This document shows, in pieces, positions 7,314-13,394 of a stretch of 21,491 bases of DNA. Position 1 is the first letter of the stretch. Every line of letters begins with the position of its first letter. The DNA comes from GCA-2733415 sp049609325 (GTDB taxonomy: Bacteria > Bacteroidota > Bacteroidia > Flavobacteriales > Flavobacteriaceae). Under the pieces are notes generated by a model. That model saw nothing but the letters and a program-made list of their open reading frames with translations, was not told the origin of the DNA and searched no databases. The position numbers were made by a program, and so were the translations under genes. Location: positions 1 to 21,491 of the forward strand of contig JBMYYK010000034.1 of assembly GCA_049609325.1 (NCBI GenBank), written 5' to 3'.

Positions 7314-7504
7314 AAATCTTTCAAAAAATAACAGTTTAAATTTTACCAAATCACATTTTTTTTGTTATTTGGCAGTCGTTATTTAGTTAAAAGCTATGAA
7401 TTGTTGTGATTGTAGAATTGCAAGTTGATTTTTAACTGAGATAAAACGATAAAAATTATATCTTTAAAAAAAACCATTACTAATTAAATTAAGATTAAGA
7501 AAAG
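7314..7504. promoter_or_regulatory. intergenic region before exbB, probable promoter region
   Basis: This AT-rich stretch contains TATCTTTA (7459-7466), seven of eight matches to TAnnTTTG, about 40 bases before exbB, but no TTTG at the expected distance. A TTTG follows a long T-run at 7353-7364. A short inverted repeat CCAAAT / ATTTGG (7346-7351 and 7367-7372) has a 15-base loop and no U-tract. I see no coding frame here. Confidence 0.35.
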
Positions 7505-8239
7505 ATGAAAAAAGTATTTTCTATTTTACCAGCAGTAGGGATGATGTTAGCAGCAGCTGAAGTTAAAGCTACTACTATTGCAACAGTTATTCAAGACGCA
7601 CCGACAGAAGGATTCGGTCATGAAGCATTAAAGACGAGATTCATTGAAGGTGGAGCTGGTTTCATGGGAATTGTATTATTATGTTTAATATTAGGTTTAG
7701 CTTTCGTAATTGAAAGAATCATTTACTTAAACATGGCAACTACAAACACATCTAAATTAACTCGTGAAGTTGAAGAAGCTTTAAATTCAGGTGGTGTAGA
7801 AGCTGCAAAAGAAGTGTGTAGAAACACAAAAGGGCCAGTTGCTTCAATTTTCTACCAAGGATTAGAAAGAAATAATGAAGGAATTGATTCTGTTGAAAAA
7901 TCAATCGTAGCTTACGGTGGAGTTCAAATGGGACAATTAGAGAAAAACGTGTCTTGGATTTCTTTATTTATTGCTATTGCACCAATGTTAGGATTCATGG
8001 GTACAGTAATCGGTATGATTCAAGCCTTTGATAAGATTTCTGCAGCTGGTGGATTAGATGCATCGTTAATTGCAGGTGATATTAAAGTAGCCTTATTAAC
8101 AACAGTATTTGGTCTTGTAGCAGCAATTATCTTACAAATCTTCTATAACTACATCATCGCAAAAATCGATGCTATCGTAAACGATATGGAAGACGCATCA
8201 ATCTCATTGATTGATTTATTAGTTGCAAACAAAAAATAA
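7505..8239 (+). CDS. exbB: ExbB/TolQ/MotA-family proton channel protein of a TonB system
   Basis: ExbB forms the inner-membrane pentamer that, with ExbD, uses the proton gradient to drive TonB-dependent uptake through the outer membrane. The 244-residue protein has the three-helix family layout: helix 1 at about 52-75, then a long cytoplasmic domain, helix 2 at 152-172 and helix 3 at 194-216. The signature APMLGFMGTVIGMIQAF lies at 159-175, and the threonine-rich LLTTVFGLVAAI segment at 198-209. An N-terminal extension (1-50), absent from E. coli ExbB, starts with a signal-like hydrophobic stretch (KKVFSILPAVGMMLAAAEVKA), as is common in Bacteroidota. It is the first gene of the exb cluster. 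MotA or TolQ roles are less likely because two ExbD genes follow. Confidence 0.92.
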   Translation: MKKVFSILPAVGMMLAAAEVKATTIATVIQDAPTEGFGHEALKTRFIEGGAGFMGIVLLCLILGLAFVIERIIYLNMATTNTSKLTREVEEALNSGGVEAAKEVCRNTKGPVASIFYQGLERNNEGIDSVEKSIVAYGGVQMGQLEKNVSWISLFIAIAPMLGFMGTVIGMIQAFDKISAAGGLDASLIAGDIKVALLTTVFGLVAAIILQIFYNYIIAKIDAIVNDMEDASISLIDLLVANKK

Positions 8240-8302
8240 TAACCCTTGATGAATTTACGTTAGGAATAATGTAAATGCTACTCAAGTTAAAAAATATAAA
8301 AT

Positions 8303-8725
8303 ATGAATTTACAAAAAGCATTAACAGTAGCTATTGCAGTTATTAGTGTTATCGGTCTTGCGTTATGGATTATGATCATCAAAGGTGGTGACGATAGTTC
8401 AGCAATAGGTATGATGCTTTGGTTAGGGAAGATATTAGTATTTGGTGCTGGTGCAATTGCAATTGTATTGTCATTAAAAAATATCGCGTCTAACCCAGCA
8501 AAAATAAAAGCTGCAGGAATTTCTTTAGTTGCCTTATTGGTAATTATAGGAATTAGCTACGGACTGTCTTCTGGACAAGAAGTATTAAGCGATACAGGAG
8601 AGCAAATGGTTTCTGAATCTGGTTCTAAATATGTAGGAACAGGTTTAAGAGTATTTTATCTTATGATAATCATTGCTTTAGGAGCAATGGTGTTTACAGG
8701 AGTAAAGAAAGCATTAAACAAATAA
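8303..8725 (+). CDS. four-helix membrane protein of unknown function in the exb cluster
   Basis: I do not recognise a named family. The 140-residue protein is almost entirely hydrophobic, with probable membrane helices at about 7-27, 38-58, 71-89 and 113-134. The last two are separated by a polar loop rich in Ser, Glu and Gly (88-112), and the protein ends with KKALNK. There are no cysteines and no enzyme motif. Its position is informative: it starts 63 bases after exbB and ends three bases before exbD1, so it is expressed with the TonB-energising channel. I recall a small membrane protein at the same place in other flavobacterial exb clusters. A role as accessory subunit of the ExbB-ExbD complex is inference from position. 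Confidence 0.75.
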   Translation: MNLQKALTVAIAVISVIGLALWIMIIKGGDDSSAIGMMLWLGKILVFGAGAIAIVLSLKNIASNPAKIKAAGISLVALLVIIGISYGLSSGQEVLSDTGEQMVSESGSKYVGTGLRVFYLMIIIALGAMVFTGVKKALNK

Positions 8726-8728
8726 ATT

Positions 8729-9361
8729 ATGGCAAAAAGATCAATACCTGAAGTGAACGCAGGATCAATGGCAGATATTGCATTTTTGCTGCTTATTTTC
8801 TTCTTGGTAACAACAACTATTGAGCAGGATAACGGTATTACACGTAAGCTTCCGCGTTGGGAAGAAGTGCCGCCACCAAATCCTCCAGTAATTAAAAAGA
8901 AGAACATCTTCACTGTTGTGGTTAATAAAAATGACCAAATGTTAGTTGAAGATGAATTGATGGAGTTAAAAGACTTAAGAAAAGCTGCCATGGAATTCAT
9001 CGATAACGGTGGAGGAGTTGGTACAGAAGGTGAAAAATGTGATTATTGCCAAGGTGCAAGAAGTCCAGAGTCATCTGATCATCCATCAAAAGCAATTATT
9101 GCTCTTAAGAATGAACGTGAAACTACGTATAGCACATATGTGTCTATTCAGAATGAATTAGGTGCTGCTTATACCGAGTTGCGTAACAGAGAAGCGGTTA
9201 GAATGTATGGTGCAGGAAACACGTATACCGTGATGAATGCCATTTATAAAGATCCAAAAGTGAAAGATGAAGCTTTAAAAGAAAAGCTAAAAACACGTTT
9301 GGATAAGTTGAAAAAGATGTACCCTCAGATTATTTCTGAAGCTGAATCAAAATCTAATTAA
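8729..9361 (+). CDS. exbD: ExbD/TolR-family protein with a periplasmic CxxC-containing insert
   Basis: ExbD proteins have one membrane helix with a proton-carrying aspartate and a periplasmic domain that contacts TonB. Here the helix is about 14-31 (SMADIAFLLLIFFLVTTTI) with the key Asp16. IFTVVVNKNDQMLVEDELM (60-78) is the start of the usual periplasmic fold. At 210 residues it is about 60-70 longer than E. coli ExbD. The extra part follows the first periplasmic strands: a glycine-rich linker, then CDYC at 104-107, then a charged, probably helical stretch with a lysine-rich end (173-201). The paired cysteines are likely to face the periplasm, so a disulfide or bound metal is possible but not shown. 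It is three bases after the membrane-protein gene and five before exbD2. Confidence 0.92.
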   Translation: MAKRSIPEVNAGSMADIAFLLLIFFLVTTTIEQDNGITRKLPRWEEVPPPNPPVIKKKNIFTVVVNKNDQMLVEDELMELKDLRKAAMEFIDNGGGVGTEGEKCDYCQGARSPESSDHPSKAIIALKNERETTYSTYVSIQNELGAAYTELRNREAVRMYGAGNTYTVMNAIYKDPKVKDEALKEKLKTRLDKLKKMYPQIISEAESKSN

Positions 9362-9366
9362 TAATT

Positions 9367-9834
9367 ATGGCAAAGTTTAAAAAGAAAAAAGATGGCGAAT
9401 TGCCACAGGCTTCTACGGCGGCTTTACCAGATATCGTATTCATGTTATTATTCTTTTTCATGACAGTTACTGTTATGAAGGATAGTTCGCTAATGGTAGA
9501 AAATAAATTACCTGCAGCAGATGATATTGAAAAGTTAGATCGTAAAAACGATAAGGTTATGTATATCTATGCTGGTAAGCCAGCAGCTGGTTATGAAAAA
9601 TTTGGTACTGAAGCAGTTATTCAATTGAATGACAAAATTGCTCAACCATCAGATTTGAAACAATTTATTCACTCTGAAATTGCATTAAGAGATGAAGCAA
9701 TTGTACCTTTTATGGTTACCGCTTTAAAAGTAGATAAAAATGCTAATATGGGATTGGTGTCTGATATTAAGCAAGAATTAAGAAAAGAGAACATGTTAAA
9801 AATTAGTTATTTGTCAGTTAAACCTGCTAAATAG
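9367..9834 (+). CDS. exbD: ExbD/TolR-family protein, second copy
   Basis: This second ExbD is 155 residues. A basic N-terminus (MAKFKKKKDGELPQ) faces the cytoplasm, and the single helix LPDIVFMLLFFFMTVTVM (20-37) carries the conserved Asp22. The periplasmic part has VMYIYAGKPAAGYEKFG and the C-terminal VSDIKQELRKENMLKISYLS, typical of ExbD. It lacks the CxxC insert of its neighbour, so the two are not simple duplicates and may form a heteromeric complex with ExbB. It is the last gene of the cluster; no tonB gene follows, and the gene ends 22 bases before a strong terminator. Confidence 0.92.
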   Translation: MAKFKKKKDGELPQASTAALPDIVFMLLFFFMTVTVMKDSSLMVENKLPAADDIEKLDRKNDKVMYIYAGKPAAGYEKFGTEAVIQLNDKIAQPSDLKQFIHSEIALRDEAIVPFMVTALKVDKNANMGLVSDIKQELRKENMLKISYLSVKPAK

Positions 9835-9856
9835 AAACTAGTTCGTTATTCTTATA

Positions 9857-9889
9857 AAAAAAGCACCTTGTTTATCAAGGTGCTTTTTT
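9857..9889. terminator. bidirectional terminator between exbD2 and aat
   Basis: A 14-base stem with a GCACCTTG core preceded by six A (9857-9870) pairs with 9876-9889 across a five-base loop, TTTAT. The A-run and T-run give a U-tract on each strand. The aat stop codon (9888-9890) overlaps the distal T-run, the same arrangement as at the palindrome near 3855. Confidence 0.9.
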
Positions 9890-10526
9890 ATTTCAGATAA
9901 GTTAGAAATTCATCTCTTGATATTTCTCTAGCTCCCAAACTTTCAAGGTGTCTGGTATATACCTGGCAGTCAATTAAGTTATATTCTTTAGCTTTCAGCT
10001 GTTGCACGAGTGTGATAAATGCAATTTTTGACGCATTGCTAACTAATGAAAACATACTTTCACCACAGAATATTTTTTTATCGTTTAAGTCAATACCATA
10101 TAGGCCGCCAACGAGTTCATTATCTAGCCACACTTCAATTGAAGTTGCTTTGCCAAGCTCGTGCAGTTTGATGTATGCTTGAATCATTTCATCAGTAATC
10201 CATGTGCCAGATTGCCCCTGTCTTTTGATTTCTGCACAATGCTCAATAACTTTTCTGAAGGCTTTGTTTTTAGTTACTGTAAACTTTTGTTGTTTCAGTA
10301 AAACCTTCATGCTTTTTGAAATATGTAGTTCATTTGGGAATACTACCATTCTTGGGTCTGGTGACCACCATAATATTGGCTCATCGTTATTAAACCAAGG
10401 AAATATACCTTGATTATAGGCGATAAGTAAGCGTTCTGTAGATAAATCGCCTCCTATGGCTAATAATCCATCTTCGTTTGCTTCTCGTGGATTAGGAAAT
10501 GTTATATGATGGTTTAGTATGTGCAT
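9888..10526 (-). CDS. aat: leucyl/phenylalanyl-tRNA--protein transferase
   Basis: Aat adds leucine or phenylalanine from aminoacyl-tRNA to proteins with N-terminal Arg or Lys, marking them for ClpAP under the N-end rule. Typical blocks are FPNPREANEDGLLAIGGDLS, YNQGIFPWFNNDEPILWWSPDPRMV, GTWITDEMIQAYIKLHELG and VGGLYGIDL followed by FCGESMFS. I chose ATG at 10526 (MHILNHHITFPNP, 212 residues). The ATG 36 bases upstream at 10562 would overlap the end of the AtoE-type gene and add a non-family leader. The chosen start lies one base past the upstream gene's stop, so translational coupling is likely. Identification is secure; the start is likely. Confidence 0.94.
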   Translation of the reverse strand: MHILNHHITFPNPREANEDGLLAIGGDLSTERLLIAYNQGIFPWFNNDEPILWWSPDPRMVVFPNELHISKSMKVLLKQQKFTVTKNKAFRKVIEHCAEIKRQGQSGTWITDEMIQAYIKLHELGKATSIEVWLDNELVGGLYGIDLNDKKIFCGESMFSLVSNASKIAFITLVQQLKAKEYNLIDCQVYTRHLESLGAREISRDEFLTYLK

Positions 10527-10527
10527 T

Positions 10528-11895
10528 TTAAAAAATGAGTAGTCCAAGTATGTAAATAGCACTTCCTACTAACATCACCAGTAGTGTGTATGGAAGAATT
10601 TCTTTAGCTTTTAGTTTAGTGATACCCAGTAAAGGTAACGCCCAAAATGGTTGTAGCATGTTTGTAATTTGATCACCATAAGCTAAAGCCATAATTGCTT
10701 TAGGGAGCGGAACACCAAGTTTTAAAGCAGATTCTAATACAATAGGACCTTGTATAACCCATTGCCCTCCGCCACTTGGTACAAAAATGTTCACTAGTCC
10801 AGCGCTAAAAAACGTAAAAATTGGGTGTTTAGTTGTCGTGGCTACAGAGGCGAAAAAATCTGAAATATCAGATACCATCCCTGTTGATGTCATAATGCCC
10901 ATAATACCAAAATATAATGGAAACTGAATGATAATACCAGAAGCCCCTTTAATGGCTTCTTCTAAAGCTTTTAAAAAGCTAAAAAATCTACCGTGAAATA
11001 ATAAGGCTAATCCTAGTGTTAAAAAGTTTATGGCGTTTAATGTAACGTTTAATTCTAAGGCTTTTTCGCCATATTTTAAACAAAAAACAATAAGGATGAT
11101 TATACCAAATACCCATGCTAAAATTTTAGAATGATCCAACTGTTCGGCTCCAGTTTTTTTGTTGGTTGAGGTGTTAAATGTATATGTAGGTAGGTTTAAA
11201 GGTGTTGGTGTTGTTTTTTTAGCGACAAAGTATAAGAACATTGGAATAGTAATAACGATGGCGCTAAAAATTATCAAATTCCAAGAACTGAAAATTGTAC
11301 TACTGGTGGCTATTTCACTTGGTAGGTTAAGATTATTAGCTAATGATGCGTTACTAAGAAGTTCCTGTATTCTGCCATTTCCAGCGGCGTCTAAAGGTGC
11401 TGAACCACTGATGCCAGAATGCCATACCATCAGTCCAACATAGCCAGAAGCACCAACAATGGGGTAGTTAATAGGAATATTGTGTTTTTGAGCATATTCA
11501 CCAACTTTTCTAGCAAGTATTGCTCCAAATATCAAGCCTAATCCCCAGTTTATAAAAGCAACTAATAGCGTTGTAAAACTGACCAGTAATACTGCAGTTG
11601 AAGTAGATGTTGTGTGTTTAACAAGTTTTGATATGATGTTATCAATAGGTTTGCTAAGTACTAATACATGACCAAGAACTAAAATCAAAATCATTTGAAA
11701 AGCAAACACCAATAATTTAGGATTCCAAATGCCATTTTCCCAATAGTTTAAAATGTTAGTAATACTTTCGGTGCTTTTAGTGTCATCATTTAAAAAGGCA
11801 AGACAAATTGTTAAAAGCGTGAGTAGTACAGCAATAGTAAAAGGTGCTGGCAGAAACTTTTTGAAAATACTTTCAATAGTTTTGGTTAAATTCAT
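10528..11895 (-). CDS. atoE: AtoE-family short-chain fatty acid transporter
   Basis: The 455-residue protein is a multi-helix inner-membrane carrier with at least ten hydrophobic segments. The marker segment NIFVPSGGGQWVIQGPIVLE, in its C-terminal third, is characteristic of the AtoE family, together with GYVGLMVWHSGISGSAPLDAAG in the middle and DQITNMLQPFWALPLLG near the end. Family members import short-chain fatty acids such as acetoacetate and butyrate. No acetoacetate-CoA transferase or other ato genes are nearby, so the substrate is uncertain. It is followed after one base by aat, an unusual partner with no evident functional link. The start at 11895 has a good promoter upstream and a leader of about 12 bases. 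Confidence 0.87.
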   Translation of the reverse strand: MNLTKTIESIFKKFLPAPFTIAVLLTLLTICLAFLNDDTKSTESITNILNYWENGIWNPKLLVFAFQMILILVLGHVLVLSKPIDNIISKLVKHTTSTSTAVLLVSFTTLLVAFINWGLGLIFGAILARKVGEYAQKHNIPINYPIVGASGYVGLMVWHSGISGSAPLDAAGNGRIQELLSNASLANNLNLPSEIATSSTIFSSWNLIIFSAIVITIPMFLYFVAKKTTPTPLNLPTYTFNTSTNKKTGAEQLDHSKILAWVFGIIILIVFCLKYGEKALELNVTLNAINFLTLGLALLFHGRFFSFLKALEEAIKGASGIIIQFPLYFGIMGIMTSTGMVSDISDFFASVATTTKHPIFTFFSAGLVNIFVPSGGGQWVIQGPIVLESALKLGVPLPKAIMALAYGDQITNMLQPFWALPLLGITKLKAKEILPYTLLVMLVGSAIYILGLLIF

Positions 11896-11913
11896 GAGCT
11901 TAATTTTATAGTT

Positions 11914-11944
11914 GAAAATTACTATTTATTTATAGTTTAGGCAA
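11914..11944 (-). promoter_or_regulatory. promoter of atoE-aat
   Basis: On the minus strand, TTG (11942-11944) and TAATTTTC (11914-11921, seven of eight matches to TAnnTTTG) are 20 bases apart, the expected Bacteroidota spacing. The -7 box ends 18 bases before the atoE ATG. The -33 element touches the end of the upstream terminator, so the two signals are packed together. Confidence 0.5.
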
Positions 11945-11947
11945 TAA

Positions 11948-11979
11948 AAAAGCCATTTTGAAATGTCAAAATGGCTTTT
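11948..11979 (-). terminator. intrinsic terminator of the DUF3127 gene
   Basis: Fourteen-base arms (11948-11961 and 11966-11979, core AAAAGCCATTTTGA) enclose the four-base loop AATG. Read on the minus strand, the stem ends in a T-run. It lies 22 bases past the DUF3127 stop and just upstream of the atoE promoter, so it separates the two transcription units. Confidence 0.85.
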
Positions 11980-12001
11980 AAGAATGAATCGTTAATTTGT
12001 A

Positions 12002-12382
12002 TTAAAATGGTAAATCGTCGTGATCTTCCTCTTTAAAGTCTGATGTAGGTTCAAAGGCATCTACAGGAGCAACTGGAGGCATACCTGGGTTGCTTGCCTG
12101 TGCAGGCATTAAGTTTTCAATACGCCAACCTTGAATTGAGTTAAAATATTTTGTTTCTCCTTGTGGATTAACCCATTCTCTACCTCTTAGGTTAATTGAA
12201 ATTTTTACTTGCTGACCAGCCTGGTAAGCATTTAATAAATCACACTTGTCTTGAACAAATTCAACTAAAAGTGATTGTGGGTATTGTTCTTCTGTGGTGA
12301 TCACTACCTCTCTTTTTCTAAAACCGTTACTTCCAAATGTTTGTGTTTGTCCAACTAACTTAATCTTCCCTTGTATCTCCAT
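12002..12382 (-). CDS. DUF3127 protein, OB-fold-like, with an SSB-style acidic C-terminal tip
   Basis: The 126-residue protein matches the DUF3127 family of Bacteroidota as I know it: MEIQGKIKLVGQTQTFG (1-17), FRKREVVITTEEQYPQ (21-36), and GREWVNPQGETKYFNSIQGW (67-86). Alternating strands and aromatic residues suggest an OB-type single-strand-binding domain at 1-92. After a flexible Pro/Ala/Met-rich linker (93-112), the chain ends EEDHDDLPF, closely like the DDDIPF tip of bacterial SSB that recruits repair and replication proteins. The gene is monocistronic: it has its own promoter (12412-12419) and terminator. Ordinary SSB seems unlikely because the N-terminal domain does not read as canonical SSB; an accessory or specialised ssDNA-binding protein is inferred. 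Confidence 0.8.
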   Translation of the reverse strand: MEIQGKIKLVGQTQTFGSNGFRKREVVITTEEQYPQSLLVEFVQDKCDLLNAYQAGQQVKISINLRGREWVNPQGETKYFNSIQGWRIENLMPAQASNPGMPPVAPVDAFEPTSDFKEEDHDDLPF

Positions 12383-12411
12383 GGTATGTGTGTTTCAATA
12401 ATATATTGTGG

Positions 12412-12419
12412 CAAAAGTA
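12412..12419 (-). promoter_or_regulatory. -7 promoter element of the DUF3127 gene
   Basis: On the minus strand this reads TACTTTTG, an exact TAnnTTTG match, 29 bases before the ATG at 12382. No clear TTTG is visible at the -33 distance. Confidence 0.5.
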
Positions 12420-12442
12420 ATTAAAACTATGTATTTTATGGC

Positions 12443-13312
12443 TTAGGCTAATAATAATTTCCAAGCGATATCAACATTTCCTTTTTGTAAATATTCTTTT
12501 GCTTTTTTGTGCATGTCCTCTCTACTTGCTTTTTCAATATGTGGACAAGTTTTCTTAGCTTCTGTCATATAAGTTTGTACGTCTTCTGCTGTTGGCATTG
12601 CTTCTGAATTTCCTAACATTCCTAGGTCATTACCTGTAAGTATGGTACTGTTTCTTATGTGTTCTGGTATTGCGTCAACTCCTATGCCTTGTGTTGCAAT
12701 AGGTTTAGGAATTTCAAAAAAGCCTTCTTTTGCTCTACTGTAAAAACTTCCTCCTGCTCGTGCCACTAAGTCGATTTTATGTTGATCTATACGACCTTGG
12801 TCATCTAGTATATCTTCTTGAATATGAAGTTTAACCACTTCACATACTATCATGTTTCCTGCGCCACCTTCTTGACCTAAAGCTATAACATCGGTTACTT
12901 TACATTCAAACTGTACAGGACTTTCTGCAACTCTAAACGGTGCTACATTTTCCGAAGCAAGCATTGTAAATCCGGCTTTTTCAAACTCATTTACACCTTT
13001 AGGATATGCGGTACTTGCTAATGACATTTGGTGTACCATATCATGATTTACAACGTTAATAACCACTTCTTTTGTGGCTATACAATTGTCTAATGTATGC
13101 TTGGTTGTATTGTCTTTAACGCTTCTAGCTGGTGAAAAAACCATGATAGGCGGATTGGCACTAAATACGTTAAAAAAGCTAAACGGAGCTAGGTTTGGAT
13201 TACCATCTGCATCAACAGTACTGGCAAAAGCTATTGGTCTTGGAGCAACGCTCCCTAGTAGGTATCCGTGTAATTTAGGTACAGATATATCTTTAGGATG
13301 TATTGATAACAT
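12443..13312 (-). CDS. flavin reductase-like FMN-binding protein
   Basis: The 289-residue protein has the split-barrel flavin reductase-like domain at about residues 15-200. GSVAPRPIAFASTVDADGNPN (21-41) and APFSFFNVFSANPPIMVFSP (42-61) are the usual FMN-binding and substrate-side segments, and TKEVVINVVN follows. Proteins of this type bind FMN and act as NAD(P)H:flavin oxidoreductases or as partners of monooxygenases; no monooxygenase gene is next to it. The C-terminal third, with KKTCPHIEKASREDMHKKAKEYLQ in its sequence, is helical and of unknown role. It is transcribed divergently from the histidine kinase; the two starts are 82 bases apart and their candidate promoters overlap. Confidence 0.85.
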   Translation of the reverse strand: MLSIHPKDISVPKLHGYLLGSVAPRPIAFASTVDADGNPNLAPFSFFNVFSANPPIMVFSPARSVKDNTTKHTLDNCIATKEVVINVVNHDMVHQMSLASTAYPKGVNEFEKAGFTMLASENVAPFRVAESPVQFECKVTDVIALGQEGGAGNMIVCEVVKLHIQEDILDDQGRIDQHKIDLVARAGGSFYSRAKEGFFEIPKPIATQGIGVDAIPEHIRNSTILTGNDLGMLGNSEAMPTAEDVQTYMTEAKKTCPHIEKASREDMHKKAKEYLQKGNVDIAWKLLLA

Positions 13313-13320
13313 AATTTGAA

Positions 13321-13357
13321 TTTGAAAAGCTAAAATAACTATAATACATTTAACAAA
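13321..13357. promoter_or_regulatory. overlapping divergent promoters of the flavin reductase and histidine kinase genes
   Basis: Plus strand: TTTG at 13321-13324, 20 bases, then TACATTTA at 13345-13352 (seven of eight matches to TAnnTTTG), serving the kinase. Minus strand: TTTG at 13354-13357, 16 bases, then TATTTTAG at 13330-13337 (seven of eight), serving the flavin reductase with a leader of about 11 bases. The two core promoters occupy nearly the same DNA. Confidence 0.45.
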
Positions 13358-13394
13358 AAACCTTATTTTAGTTCACCTAAAGATTTTTTAATTT

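Noticed and set aside
7346..7372. CCAAAT / ATTTGG inverted repeat as a terminator after asparaginase
   Set aside because: Only six pairs, a 15-base loop and no following T-run.
8656..9000. Minus-strand open frame of 114 codons in the exb cluster
   Set aside because: Antisense to the membrane-protein end and exbD1, both supported by family motifs or position.
10527..10562. Earlier ATG (10562) for aat
   Set aside because: It would overlap the end of the upstream gene and add 12 residues not typical of Aat; ATG at 10526 precedes the conserved start.
11159..11443. Plus-strand open frame of 94 codons
   Set aside because: Antisense to the AtoE-type gene, with no motif and no promoter.
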